DNA of 64,000 nt from assembly GCA_946965045.2 (NCBI GenBank), contig OX337231.1, forward strand, positions 3,720,001 to 3,784,000, given 5' to 3'. The notes beneath the pieces are model-generated. The model was not told the origin of the DNA. It was given only the letters and a program-made list of their open reading frames with translations, and searched no databases. Both the position numbers and the translations under genes were made by a program. This document shows positions 1 to 10,028 of the stretch, piece by piece. This DNA comes from Epithemia pelagica. Its lineage: Eukaryota > Bacillariophyta > Bacillariophyceae > Surirellales > Surirellaceae. Within the stretch, counting starts at the first letter, position 1, and the number at the start of each line of letters is the position of its first letter.

Positions 1-1017
1 TCAGTCCATGAATAAGGAGGAAAGCGAGGACGACAACGCTACTTGGGAACGTCTGAACCGCCCGTCCGCCATTCAAGTTTACACAAGAGCGAAGGCCAGA
101 GCAAAGGCCACGCTGTAAAGGAGAAAGCTATTCCGAAACAGACTACTCAAATCGTTTCGGAGTCTATGACACGGCTCAAGAAGCAGATATCCCTCATCTA
201 CGGTAAAGTACTTCGCAAGATATGGTTCCTGGTCCGCATGATACTCCCACTCACTCTGTATTGTCCTTTTTTCTATGACATGGTCGTTTCGTACCCAATG
301 GATGTGGCAAACTTGTGCAAAGCATCGACTAGTGCGATCTTTGGAAGACTGCTGGTGAAGGGTGATGTATACAAACAGTCAACGGGCGAAACGCTTTCCA
401 ATGATGTCAAAGCAGAACGGCCGGAGCCAGTCGAAACTATGGAAACTAGTCCACAAACGTAACGTCTGGAGTTTGGTGAAGAAGAGAGCACTCAGTGGAC
501 AGACAAGGCTGCACCAGTTTTAGATGCTACATGGAATATTCGTTTTCAGGAGCTTGTAGAGTACAAGCGTCGACATGGGGATTGTTTAGTTCCTCAAATA
601 TATCACCCCAATAGAGCACTTGGAAACTGGGTACATAGCCAACGGCAACGATTCACCAAGCAAAAGGACCATCAAAATGGCAGACCATCAAAATTGACAT
701 GTTCCAGAATAACCCCGGATGAGATCTCGAAACTTGAATCAATTGGTTTTGAATGGAATGCTATTGAGGCGATTTGGATGCGGAGCTACAAAAAACTTGA
801 GACGTATGCCAAGAAACATGGTAATTGCAATGTTTCCAAGAGGAGAGATAAAAAATTGTACAAGTGGGTCAACGACCAACCAAAAAGGTACCGACAAAAG
901 ATTGATGGATCATCGAACGCCATGACAGATAGACAAATTGAATTGTTGGAAAGCATTGGTTTCAATTGGGATACAGTGAAAGCCACACACGCTAAGAGGA
1001 GCGCATTTCCGTGCTGA
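1..1017 (+). pseudogene. Broken copy of helicase-associated (HA) domain gene
   Basis: This is a second copy of the 3' half of the gene at 4009-6021; position 1 corresponds to about 4892. The reading frame is damaged. One base is missing near position 50 (GGAACGTCTG against GGAACAGTCTG in the other copy), there is a short insertion just after it, and a TAA at 460-462 replaces the GAC codon of the intact copy. After this stop the same frame stays open to 1017 and still encodes two HA-like repeats (WVHSQRQRF, KWVNDQPKRYRQKIDG). About 100 bases between the membrane segment and the first HA repeat are missing compared with the intact copy. The 5' part lies outside the window. It could still be transcribed, but it cannot make the full protein. 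Confidence 0.8.
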
Positions 1018-1348
1018 CACGCATCCTCACTTTTTCCAACTCTCTTTTTTCCGGGCGCACGTAGACGAACAGGAATGGCCTCTGTGACGTCCAAGAGCCG
1101 CTCTTTGAATTTGATCAACGGCAACGACTGGCTTTACCGGGTCTGTGCATACAAGTTTCCCGCATTCCCATGCTTCAACCTGACTTCCTTCGAAGCTGGC
1201 TGGCGATTGACTCAACAATCCATCACGAGTGCAATCCATCGGAACGTGATCTCGGTCGGTTTTCGTTGGTACCATGCTAATGGCGGCAGAAAAATAGCAA
1301 AAAAGATTTGGTTGTCCTGCGGCTCTGTTTCCTTGCCAACCAAGATCC
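1..1348 (+). repeat. Segmental duplication, left copy (HA unit)
   Basis: Nucleotide similarity with 4892-6372 runs through the coding part and about 330 bp beyond it. It stops abruptly after CCTTGCCAACCAAG (about 1344 here, about 6368 in the other copy). The shared 3' flank also contains a matching open frame, so it may hold a conserved untranslated region or an exon. Confidence 0.85.
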
Positions 1349-1654
1349 GTTCCACTCGTGGCGTTGCTTCCAAAGCCGCATCGAAACATGAGAAACATCA
1401 TGCAGATTTCGGAGTTGAGTATTCGCCTCGCTTGAGGGGCTTTCCCCCGAAGTCCCCCATCTTGATCAGGGGGCCGAAACATAACGGACGATCAACGCAC
1501 AGACAACCACTACCTAATCTTTGAGAGTGATGCGGTGAAATTGGAAGGGCGAAATGAAAATTGCAGATTTATGAAGAGTTTCATATTTTCTGTCTAATTC
1601 GTCAATACCATTGCAAGGGGCGCATCTTCTCTCGCGGTGGTGAAGCCTTCTGAA
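1349..1654 (+). repeat. Inverted repeat, left arm
   Basis: The segment from about 1349 (TCCACTCGTGG) to 1654 matches the reverse complement of 6807-7093 with small indels. It starts exactly where the direct duplication ends. The two copies of the larger unit therefore carry this ~300 bp piece in opposite orientations. Confidence 0.85.
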
Positions 1655-1889
1655 AAAAACGAATTGGGAGGCTCACCCGTTCCGCGAAACCTGAAAATTC
1701 GAAATTGGATTTCGATTTTCGATGAGCCTCTCCATCACATGTATGTCCCCCTCATTGTACTAGCCGCAATCGTGCTTGTATTCCTCTTCCCAACTGCATT
1801 CCAACAACCCGCCACTAATAATGGTAACCCCGTTGGTCGACATTCGTTCCTCCTACCATCAGTCCATAAAGTTGGAGAACAAGTCAACT

Positions 1890-2981
1890 ATGGAATCTCT
1901 GTTTTCTCGCAACACCATAACAAGTCCTGATCATACTCCTTTTGATTCACTCGTTCTAAACCCCGCCGATGTGCTCCTGGGAAGGGGCAAGGGGTTTTAC
2001 AAGTGGGCAGGAAATGTGGTGTACTCCAAAATCATATCGTCCTTTGTTCCAGCCTACGAAGCAGCCACCAAGAACAAGGACAAGATGCGAATCTCTCTTG
2101 AGATTGTTTCCCTGATCAAAGTGAACGGAGGTCGCTTTGTGGGAGTCGACACGACATTTGGACCACACGGCGATTCCCTTGTGGAATTGTACGAAGTGTC
2201 GGATGCGGATGCACGGCAAAAGGTGTCCCAGGTGAGTCTTGCTCATGCGTTCAAGTCCATGCTTCCAACAATGGGTCATTGTGCTGAACTGAATGTCCAC
2301 GAATCGATTCTCACACTTGATACAAAACAGGCTTTACGACACAAGAGAAAGCTGTCCAAGTCTAGAAGGAAACGGAGCAAGTCCACTTCCTCCAGCAAGG
2401 CTCACAGTCGTTGTTTTCCCCAGAAGCCCGACCGCGTCGAGAATCAAGACAGACTCTTGACGAAACCAACACCACGCAAGCAAGTCTCAAGGGTTGGACA
2501 GGAACAAGCTTGTATGATGGATTCCTGCTCCATTACCAGCTTACTCAAGACCAGCCCAACGCCCTTGAAGGCTTGCACTGTTCGCGTTCGTCACCACGAA
2601 GATGCCAATGTCCTACGCGACAGTTGTTCACAAGACCAGGAAGCGACATCAGGACGTCTGGTAGTCATGGATTCATCACCCTCCTCCAATCTGGTGTGTC
2701 CTGCTTCTCCTCCCTCCTGTTCCAGTACGACATGTTCTAGCAGCAGCAGCAGTAGCAGTGCTAGTTTGTGTTCGATTGATTTGTTGGAACTCGAAAGTGA
2801 TCACAACCAAGTGATAGACCGGGACAACAGCTGTGGACTGCAACTTCCCGAGAATATGGAGTACTACCATGTCGTGGACACGGACAATGCATCCGAGTTT
2901 AGTTTGTTGGATATCGAGGATCAGTCGTGTCTCTTTCCGGAGAGTACGTATGCGTGGCGTTCCCACAATGCTTGTGAATAA
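1890..2981 (+). CDS. DUF6824 domain protein, copy 1
   Basis: Two exons, 1890-2231 and 2331-2981, give about 330 aa. The 99 bp intron (GTGAGT...ACAG) is in frame and has no stop, so an unspliced reading is also open; I infer splicing because six paralogues have an intron at this same codon. The domain lies at residues 26-114: PADVLLGRGKG, then VPAYEAATKNKDKMRI, GGRFVGV, YEVSDADARQKVSQ. Exon 2 begins ALRHKRKLSKSRRK, a strongly basic stretch, and ends in a Ser-rich then acidic tail. The start was taken at MESLFS because residues upstream do not resemble the family; an in-frame start codon lies further upstream. Function is unknown. The shared GGRF-to-YEV insertion makes copy 2 its nearest relative here. 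Confidence 0.85.
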   Translation: MESLFSRNTITSPDHTPFDSLVLNPADVLLGRGKGFYKWAGNVVYSKIISSFVPAYEAATKNKDKMRISLEIVSLIKVNGGRFVGVDTTFGPHGDSLVELYEVSDADARQKVSQVSLAHAFKSMLPTMGHCAELNVHESILTLDTKQALRHKRKLSKSRRKRSKSTSSSKAHSRCFPQKPDRVENQDRLLTKPTPRKQVSRVGQEQACMMDSCSITSLLKTSPTPLKACTVRVRHHEDANVLRDSCSQDQEATSGRLVVMDSSPSSNLVCPASPPSCSSTTCSSSSSSSSASLCSIDLLELESDHNQVIDRDNSCGLQLPENMEYYHVVDTDNASEFSLLDIEDQSCLFPESTYAWRSHNACE

Positions 2982-4008
2982 AGGACACAGACCACATCTT
3001 GTTTTTTGTAGATACTCGCGCATTCTTCATGTTGGGGGTTAACATCATATACATATATATTGTATAGTCAAAAAGTGATTTTCAGAGCACCTTGCCCATT
3101 GTCCAACATGTTTTTCATCGTGGATCAGAAAAAGGATCGAACATTCTGACTTCCCAGTGGAGGCTCTTGAGTGAGCAAACTCGTAGTTCTTGACGACTTC
3201 AAAAGACAATGGCTACCATGGTCCTCGTTCCAACGGCCTCTTGGCCAATCGCCACGAGAGCACCTGCGACTTCCTGTACTTGTGGGATGTGGAGGAGGAG
3301 GATTCATTGGTTCCACTGTGCTACAGCGGTTTGTGGTGGGTCAAGGTTACACGAGAAGTAATCCCATTATTCGTTTCAGCAAAGTTGCGAGTCTGTTTTT
3401 GGATGGGTGAGGAACGACCGCTCCCCAAACAAGTGCAAAACCTGCAGTATTGTGATTGAGTGGAAAGAGCTACAGGCAGTCGTCCAAAGGATCACTGGAA
3501 ACGCATCAACCATCAACGTGTCGCTCAAAGTCCATTCGCCACATCTCTAGAAGAGGACTTGGTTCTTGGTTCGGCAGGAGAAGGGCGATCCCAAAATTAT
3601 TTGTGGAGACTTTTCGATTCCAGACTGCCGACGGACGCTTTCCGCGCCCATTCGTCCGAGCGTGCCTATCTCTATGGGGTTTGATCGTGGTCACGGTTTG
3701 GACCGGCTCGCAATCAATCCATCAGTGTCACGATGACCCCATCGCATCGAACGGCCCTCTCGTTCGAACCTCTTGGCCGATGGCCAAAGCGTGTTCGGTC
3801 CAATTCCATCTTTTATTACCTAGGATAAGTTCCTGTCAGGAGGAATGATGTTTCCGGACGATGGGAACCGATGGAAGTTCCTCGAACGGAGAGTCACAGG
3901 ATGTGCCTTTGTTTCAGGAAAATCTGAACTGCGGCCGCCCGAAATTTTGGGGCTCCTCCTCCACAACGCGCAAGTATCCCAGCAGAGCAACGATTCTTCT
4001 CGTAGAAC
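2982..4008. other. Intergenic, possible decayed coding sequence
   Basis: No intact gene. Between about 3190 and 3800 several frames give protein-like stretches broken by stops and frame changes (for example around 3190-3459, then a frame reading WKELQAVVQRITGNAS near 3455). This may be a degraded gene of unknown family. Confidence 0.3.
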
Positions 4009-6021
4009 ATGGCGTGCCTGAAACACTATTTTCAGCCTCGTCTCTCTCAGCTTGCGTTCTCTCTCAGCAAGCATGGACAGGTTTGGAAGATGCTTCGATC
4101 ACGAACCCTCGCTGACAGGGACTCGTTGCTTCGTGTATTTGCCGGAATCCGATCCTTTTCGCGAAATACCAAGATAAGAAATTGGAGTACCAAGCAATCC
4201 TATGTGGATCTGCTGCTCTCGATGTCTCACCTTGTTGTTGGTCCTCTCGATCCGAACCATGCTCGGCTGACACTCTCTATACCGAAGGATCATGGTCCTC
4301 AAGACACATTCGACAGTGTTAGCATCATCGCCAAGTCAGGTTTGTTGAATTCCCCGCATATATTGGAAGATAACGAAGAAAATTCAACAGGGAATGACTT
4401 TTTGCCACACTTGCATGATCCAGGCGCTTACGATCATAGAATGGTTGAGAGCCACCGGGCCCGCAAAGGCGAACCACTACTTGGAACCAAGGTACCGACC
4501 AAGGCTGATCCTTTGTCAAAGGATCATAGCCGCAAAACCACACAGTACCTCTCGGATCGGCTCCCTCCGTCCAATGCTCGTGTTCACGGCACACCATCAG
4601 GCCGTGGACCAGCCCATGTAAATCGATATTTCCTGCAGTCCATGACAGACCAAGACGACCATTCTACAGCGAAACAAGCTGGGCCAGACATGCAGGATCC
4701 AAGCACGAGCGATTGTCCGGACGCGAGCCAACCGACCCGCAAGGATCAGGAACTACTTGGACCAACCACTGCTGACAGTGCCATTCAAGACAGAGAAACG
4801 CGTTACCACTTGGATCCGACCTCCCCGTGCAATAAGGATGTTCAAGGCATAGAAGACCGCGTTTCAGCCTACGAAGATATGTGTTTGCTTCAGTCCATGA
4901 ATAAGGAGGAAAGCGAGGACGACAACGCTACTTGGGAACAGTCTGAACCGCCTGTCCGCCAACGCAAGAGCGAAGGCCAGAGCAAAGGCCAAGCTGTAAA
5001 GGAGAAAGCTACATCGTCCGTTCCGAAACAGACTACTCAAATCGTTTCGGAGTCTATGACACGGCTCAAGAAGCAGATATCCCTCATCTACGGTAAAGTA
5101 CTTCGCAAGATATGGTTCCTGGTCCGCATGATACTCCTACTCACTCTGTATTGTCCTTTTTTCTATGACATGGTCGTTTCGTACCCAATGGATGTGGCAA
5201 ACTTGTGCAAAGCATCGTTGAGAGCAATCCTTGGAAAACTGCTGGTGGGAGGTGATGTATACAAACAGGCAACGGGCGAAACGCTTTCCAATGATGTCAA
5301 AGCAGAACGGCCGGAGCCTGTCGAAACTATGGAAACTAGTCCACAAACGGACCGTCTGGAGTTTGGTGAAGAAGAGAGCACTCAGTGGACAGACAAGGCT
5401 GCACCAGTTTTAGATGCTACATGGAAAGAGAAGGCTGCAACAGATGTGGAAATTTTTGGTCAACAAGACATTGCTACATGGAAAGAGAAGGCTATGCCCG
5501 TTGCCGAAAGACGCAAGTCCAACAAGTCCAACAGAGAATTGCGCCAAGAAGAGACTTTCAAGATTCGTTTTCAGCAGCTTAAAGACTTCAAGCGTGGAAA
5601 TGGGCATTGTTTAGTTCCTCAAAGATATCCCCCCAATATTCAACTTGGTCACTGGGTGCATCACACACGGCAACGATACACCAAGCGAATGGACGTTGAA
5701 AATGGTAGACCATCAAAATTGAAATGTTCCCCAATATCCCCGGATGAGATCTCGAAACTTGAATCAATTGGTTTTGAATGGAATGCTATTAAGGCGGTTT
5801 GGATGGAGAACTACGACAAACTTGAGAAGTATACCAAGAAGCATGGTAATTGCAATGTTTCCATCAACAGAGATGAAGAGTTGTGCAAGTGGGTCAACCT
5901 CCAACGAAAAAGGTACCAACGTAAGATTGATGGATCATCGAACTCCATGACAGATAGACAAATTAAATTGTTGGAAAGGATTGGTTTCAATTGGGATAAA
6001 AGTGAAAGCCACCCACGCTAA
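4009..6021 (+). CDS. HA-domain protein with one membrane segment
   Basis: A 670-residue frame without recognised introns. Residues about 130-320 are polar and contain two imperfect repeats around FLQSM and LLQSM. Residues about 368-393 are hydrophobic (WFLVRMILLLTLYCPFFY) and probably form one membrane helix. Residues about 517-560 and 597-662 are two helicase-associated (HA, Pfam PF03457-type) repeats: GHCLVPQRY...LGHWVHHTRQRY and GNCNVS...KWVNLQRKRYQRK, each followed by I-LESIGFEW / LLERIGFNW. HA repeats are small helical units often appended to helicases and common as stand-alone arrays in diatoms; no helicase motifs are present. The combination with a membrane segment is unusual. The N-terminal 100 residues are less convincing, so the start may be wrong. 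A broken copy lies at 1-1017. Confidence 0.75.
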   Translation: MACLKHYFQPRLSQLAFSLSKHGQVWKMLRSRTLADRDSLLRVFAGIRSFSRNTKIRNWSTKQSYVDLLLSMSHLVVGPLDPNHARLTLSIPKDHGPQDTFDSVSIIAKSGLLNSPHILEDNEENSTGNDFLPHLHDPGAYDHRMVESHRARKGEPLLGTKVPTKADPLSKDHSRKTTQYLSDRLPPSNARVHGTPSGRGPAHVNRYFLQSMTDQDDHSTAKQAGPDMQDPSTSDCPDASQPTRKDQELLGPTTADSAIQDRETRYHLDPTSPCNKDVQGIEDRVSAYEDMCLLQSMNKEESEDDNATWEQSEPPVRQRKSEGQSKGQAVKEKATSSVPKQTTQIVSESMTRLKKQISLIYGKVLRKIWFLVRMILLLTLYCPFFYDMVVSYPMDVANLCKASLRAILGKLLVGGDVYKQATGETLSNDVKAERPEPVETMETSPQTDRLEFGEEESTQWTDKAAPVLDATWKEKAATDVEIFGQQDIATWKEKAMPVAERRKSNKSNRELRQEETFKIRFQQLKDFKRGNGHCLVPQRYPPNIQLGHWVHHTRQRYTKRMDVENGRPSKLKCSPISPDEISKLESIGFEWNAIKAVWMENYDKLEKYTKKHGNCNVSINRDEELCKWVNLQRKRYQRKIDGSSNSMTDRQIKLLERIGFNWDKSESHPR

Positions 6022-6372
6022 GAGGAGCGCATTTCCGTTCCGTCACGCATCCTCACTTTTTTCCGGGCGCATGGAGACGAACAGGAATGGCCTCTCTGAC
6101 GTCCAAGAGCGGCTATCAAGGACACGTCTTTGAATATGATCAACGGCAAGGATTCGCTTTACCGGGTATGTGCATACAAGTTTCCCTCATTCCCATGCTT
6201 CAACCTGACTTCCTTCGAAGCTGGTTGGCGATTGGCTCAACAACCCATCACGACTGCAATCCTACGGAACGTGATCTCGGTTGGTTTTCGTTGGTACCAT
6301 GCTAATGGCGGCAGAAAAATAGCAACGGAGATTTGGTTGTCCTGCGGCGATGTTTCCTTGCCAACCAAGTCT
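4892..6372 (+). repeat. Segmental duplication, right copy (HA unit)
   Basis: Direct repeat of 1-1348, covering the membrane segment, HA repeats and about 350 bp downstream. This copy keeps the intact reading frame. Confidence 0.85.
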
Positions 6373-7451
6373 CGTTTGGAGTGCGACTGCTCAATAAAAC
6401 TGGACGGTCTTGACATCTTCTAATATGAAGAAAAAGGTAGAAATATGACATTGAGCGATAGAGAGGCTGCGGTCTTGAGTCGCCCGAGCGAGAACCGAGA
6501 ACACGAAGGTGATACTGTTATGAAATTTCAAAAGTTGTTCAATACAATAAGCCTGATGACAACGAGTAGACTACCTTGAACAACCGCATTGATGAATCGA
6601 AACAACAAACAACCAATATGAAAGCGTAATAGCGAATCCGTCATCCTCATATTTCCCGCATTTCGCCTTCCATTCTCACTCTCCACTCTCACACCATCGT
6701 ACCCTTGTGAAGTAAGTGTCGCGCCTCGCGTCTCGCGTTGTCCCTGTCCATTGTCCAGAGGTATTGGCAAGTGACGATTGACGATACGAAAAATAATAAT
6801 ATGGAGTTTCAGAAGGCTTCACCACCACGAGAGAAGATGCGCCCCTTGCAGTGGTATTGACGAATTAGACAGAAAATATGAAACTCTTCATAAATCTGTA
6901 ATTTTCATTTTTTCGCCCTTCCAATTTCACCGCATCACTCTAGTTGTTGTCTGGGCGTTGATCGTCCGTTATGTTTTGGCCCCCTGATCACGATGGGGGA
7001 CTTCGGGGGAAAACCTCTCAAGCGAGGCGAATACTCTGCATGATGTTTCTCAGGATGTTTCGATGCGGCTTTGGAAGCAAAGCCACGAGTGGAATGACTC
7101 ATTATCGCTGGTGAAGCGTGTGGGTCCAATCATTCTCATGTGTGATTGTATTTATTTATATGAGCGTCCAACTAATCCCATAAACAAATTGCTGCATGCG
7201 AGAAGAAGCAGTCGCATGAATGGCATGACCGATCCTACACTTTTTGCGGAAAAAGTACACGTCTGAAGCAGAAATGGACAGCTCGATGGATTACTGTGAC
7301 ATCGCCACAGTTGAATAAAACCGAGTATCTCCTACCTCCTGGCTTTGTCGGATCCTCTAAAAGGATATTGCGCCCACAAATCAGTTGCTCAGAACTCTTC
7401 ACAACGAGCCAGAAATTCAAAGATACCTCAGCACTGAAGCTCTGAAGAACA
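6373..7451. other. Intergenic between HA gene and DUF6824 copy 2
   Basis: No gene recognised. It contains the right arm of the inverted repeat (6807-7093). The first 430 bp and the last 350 bp show nothing definite. Confidence 0.5.
6807..7093 (-). repeat. Inverted repeat, right arm
   Basis: Reverse complement of 1349-1654: both contain the GCGCATCTTCTCTCG...GGTGAAGCCTTCTGAAA end and the TGCTTCCAAAGCCGCATC end. Small indels separate the arms. Confidence 0.85.
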
Positions 7452-8731
7452 ATGAAGTTGGTGCGACCTATTCCGTACAAAGCAGGCCATGTGACCATCG
7501 AAGCAGGGTCGACTTGTTCATCGAATGACGGCAAAAATTCTGTGAACTCAAGCAATGCGTCCTCCCTGGTTTTGACATCAGCTGATGTCCTACTTGGACG
7601 AGGCAGGGGCTCCTACTCCTGGACTGGAAATAAAATCTATCAAGAGCTCTTGACAAGATATGTTCCAGCCTACACAATGGCCAAACGAAACAAAGATAAA
7701 ATGCATATTACAGACGAGATTGTCGCCACAGTGAAATCGAGAGGAGGCAGATTTTTGGGTATGTGCCAATCCAAGACTGTTTCGGCTTCCAAAAGCCACT
7801 TGTATGAAATTTCGGATGCAGAAGCACGCATCACGGTTTCCCAGGTAAGCATTGGCTCATCGCAATGGCTTGTTTGATGTCGTATATGTGAGCCTCTAAC
7901 GTTCATTCCGGTGTTTTTTGCTCTATGCGTGTCTAGGCGATGAGGCATCGCCTTCGAGCGGCATTGAAAAAGAAGAAAAGAAGCTTACAAGCTCTCACAG
8001 AAACCCTGCCAGCTCCTGCACCATCATCATTGACCGGTCCCAAAGGCGCAAAGACATTTGTTCCGACCAGTCATGGATCCGAGCCATGCGCGAATACATT
8101 GAAGAAATACGTTTCAGACACACGATTGCGAAACACAACTACTTTCAATGATGGAGTAGCAAACTTGTCACAACAACACGAACCGAGGCCAGTTTCTCCC
8201 GTGGCTTCAACGTCAACACCTAGTGGCGGACGGTTCGATAGTGGAAGACTTGATTACCTGCTTCAAGATCCAACTTTCCGGGAGATTCTGGAAGATTTTA
8301 TGACAGAAGAACCGACAGACCAATCTTATGGGACAACAGATATGATACCTTTTTCACAAAGTTCCCAACTAAAGGACTCTACCAGTTCTGTAGTGCACTG
8401 CGTGCATGGCAGCCGTCGCCGCTCCTTACTTTCTCTGTCGTCTAAATCTTTCATGCGGAGCAAGACAATGGCCTCTGAAGGCATCGCTGCGTTGGCTGAG
8501 ACCATTCGATCGCAAAACTCAACGAGTGACTGCTGTAAAACGACGATGAAGAACCAAGACGAAAACGACCTTCTCTTGGCGGCATTGGATTTGCAGGAAC
8601 AAGATTTGTCTCGTTGGTCTTCGTCTATTTTGTTGCTCGGTGGAAGCGAGGCAAGATTGGAAGACAATTTGAACACAACACACGATGATGGCGCGCTTGA
8701 TTGGCGATGCATTTGCTACAAGGACACATGA
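7452..8731 (+). CDS. DUF6824 domain protein, copy 2
   Basis: Two exons, 7452-7844 and 7937-8731 (intron 92 bp, GTAAGC...TCTAG, phase 0), give about 395 aa. The domain is at residues about 43-131: SADVLLGRGRGSYSW, YVPAYTMAKRNKDKM, GGRFLGM, YEISDAEARITVSQ. Exon 2 opens with AMRHRLRAALKKKKR, a basic patch, and later carries acidic and Ser-rich segments. The insertion between GGRFL and YEI is longer than in most copies, as in copy 1. It sits downstream of the intact HA gene just as copy 1 sits downstream of the broken one, so the two were probably duplicated together. Function is unknown; a nuclear regulatory role is inference only. Confidence 0.85.
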
Positions 8732-8859
8732 ATGTTCCCTCAGAACGGCACAACTCCCCCCGAATCGTACTGTGACAAGGCGAGAGCTACCACAGTAAAT
8801 GAGTAAAATACATAGAAGCTAGGCCTATCGAGATCAAGGTAACAAGGCATGTTTAGAGA

Positions 8860-9955
8860 GCTTTTGTTTCCTTGGTCTAGTACCATAGTTTTGTCTTCGC
8901 GGGTCGGACATGTGAGACTTGGCATTTTGCTATGTGGCTATCTCTCCACGGCAGGAAAATATCTGATGCGAGTTTCGTCAGTGTTCTACCAAATGCATTC
9001 TTCTTTGGGTAAACTGTCCAGTACTGCATAGAAAGGGCCAATCATGACACCCAAGAACAACAACAAAAGGCGGTACCCACGACGGTAGTTGTTGGGTATT
9101 TTCCCCAGTGCTTTGCGGAGGCATGACCAACAGGTACAATATCGGTTCTTGGATGCCGCGTGCTTCCTTTCCCCATGCTTACTTTGCAAAAACGCAACCA
9201 CCGTCCTTTCTGTGTTGTATTGCTCTCGAAAGGGGCACGCACACTGGACGATCAGCCATGACGCACCTGCACATTGCCGCGATAAACGACTCGACCCAGT
9301 CCTACTGACTTATACACTTGGATTCATCCAAATAGGCTCGAATCATGATTCCAAACTCCACTTGCGAACACTGTTTCTTCTTTTCCATGCTGGGAAAGGT
9401 GGCATCAAAGGCTTCCACCTCTTTGGGATCCAACTCTTCGAAAATGGGACTGTAATGGAACTGAAACTTGGTCTGGTTCTGTCTAGATTCCTCGTCGTCT
9501 TTTTCAGTTTCCTGTTGTGCTTGTTCTTGTCGTCGTCTAAATGGATGATTCTTGTCGGGCGGATTCAAAATTTTGATGAGTTGTCCATAGGGATATCGAC
9601 CAGTCTTGTCAGTAATGTTGTAATCTCGACAATTCTCAAAGCCGTATCCACAGTAGTTGTGCGGAGATCCCAAAATAATCACCGCCTTATAGTTCAAAGC
9701 ATCCGAAGCAATGGTAAAACTATGATCCACCAATCGACGTCCAATGCCCAAGCGTTCTCTTGACGTTCTTGTTGTTGTTGGTCCTTCTCCTCCTCCGTAC
9801 TGCCGCTTCGAATCACATAAGACTGATGACTGTACATGATGCATCCCACAATCTCCTTAGTCAGTCGATGCGTCAAGTAGTGCTCATCGCAGCCCGAACT
9901 GATTCCAAAAGGCTCGACGGCACAACTCTTCCACGGTCCGATAATCGGGACTGAT
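8860..9955. repeat. Segmental duplication, left copy (GNAT block)
   Basis: Similar to about 12890-14420 in the same orientation, with many small deletions. Shared landmarks are TCTTCGCGGGTCGGACAT (near 8894 and 12916), GCTATCTCTCCA followed by GGCAGGAAA, CGCAACCACCGTCCTTT, and the acetyltransferase coding part on the reverse strand. Confidence 0.8.
9302..9955 (-). pseudogene. Degraded GNAT acetyltransferase copy
   Basis: The reverse strand encodes a close match to the intact gene at 13698-14564. The C-terminal two thirds (from LGIGRRLVDHS to FGIMIRAYLD) are in one frame; the N-terminal part (CDEHYLTHRLTKEIVGCIMYS) is in another. Two internal deletions are visible relative to the intact copy: one removes the stretch between HYLT-RL and TKEIVG, the other removes the strand leading into the acetyl-CoA loop, together with a frame change. 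The Asn-rich start is absent. The protein could not fold as a GNAT enzyme. Confidence 0.85.
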
Positions 9956-10028
9956 AGCCTACTCGGCGCACCGCGCACGGTCTGTATGTTCTTCTTTATC
10001 TCCCGGGCTGCCAGTTCCGGTCGACGCT

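Noticed and set aside
1075-1524. Open frame conserved in both copies of the HA-gene 3' flank (also 6130-6423)
   Set aside because: Both copies derive from the same duplication, so conservation alone is weak; no domain is seen and competing frames on both strands are equally open. Kept only as part of the repeat description.
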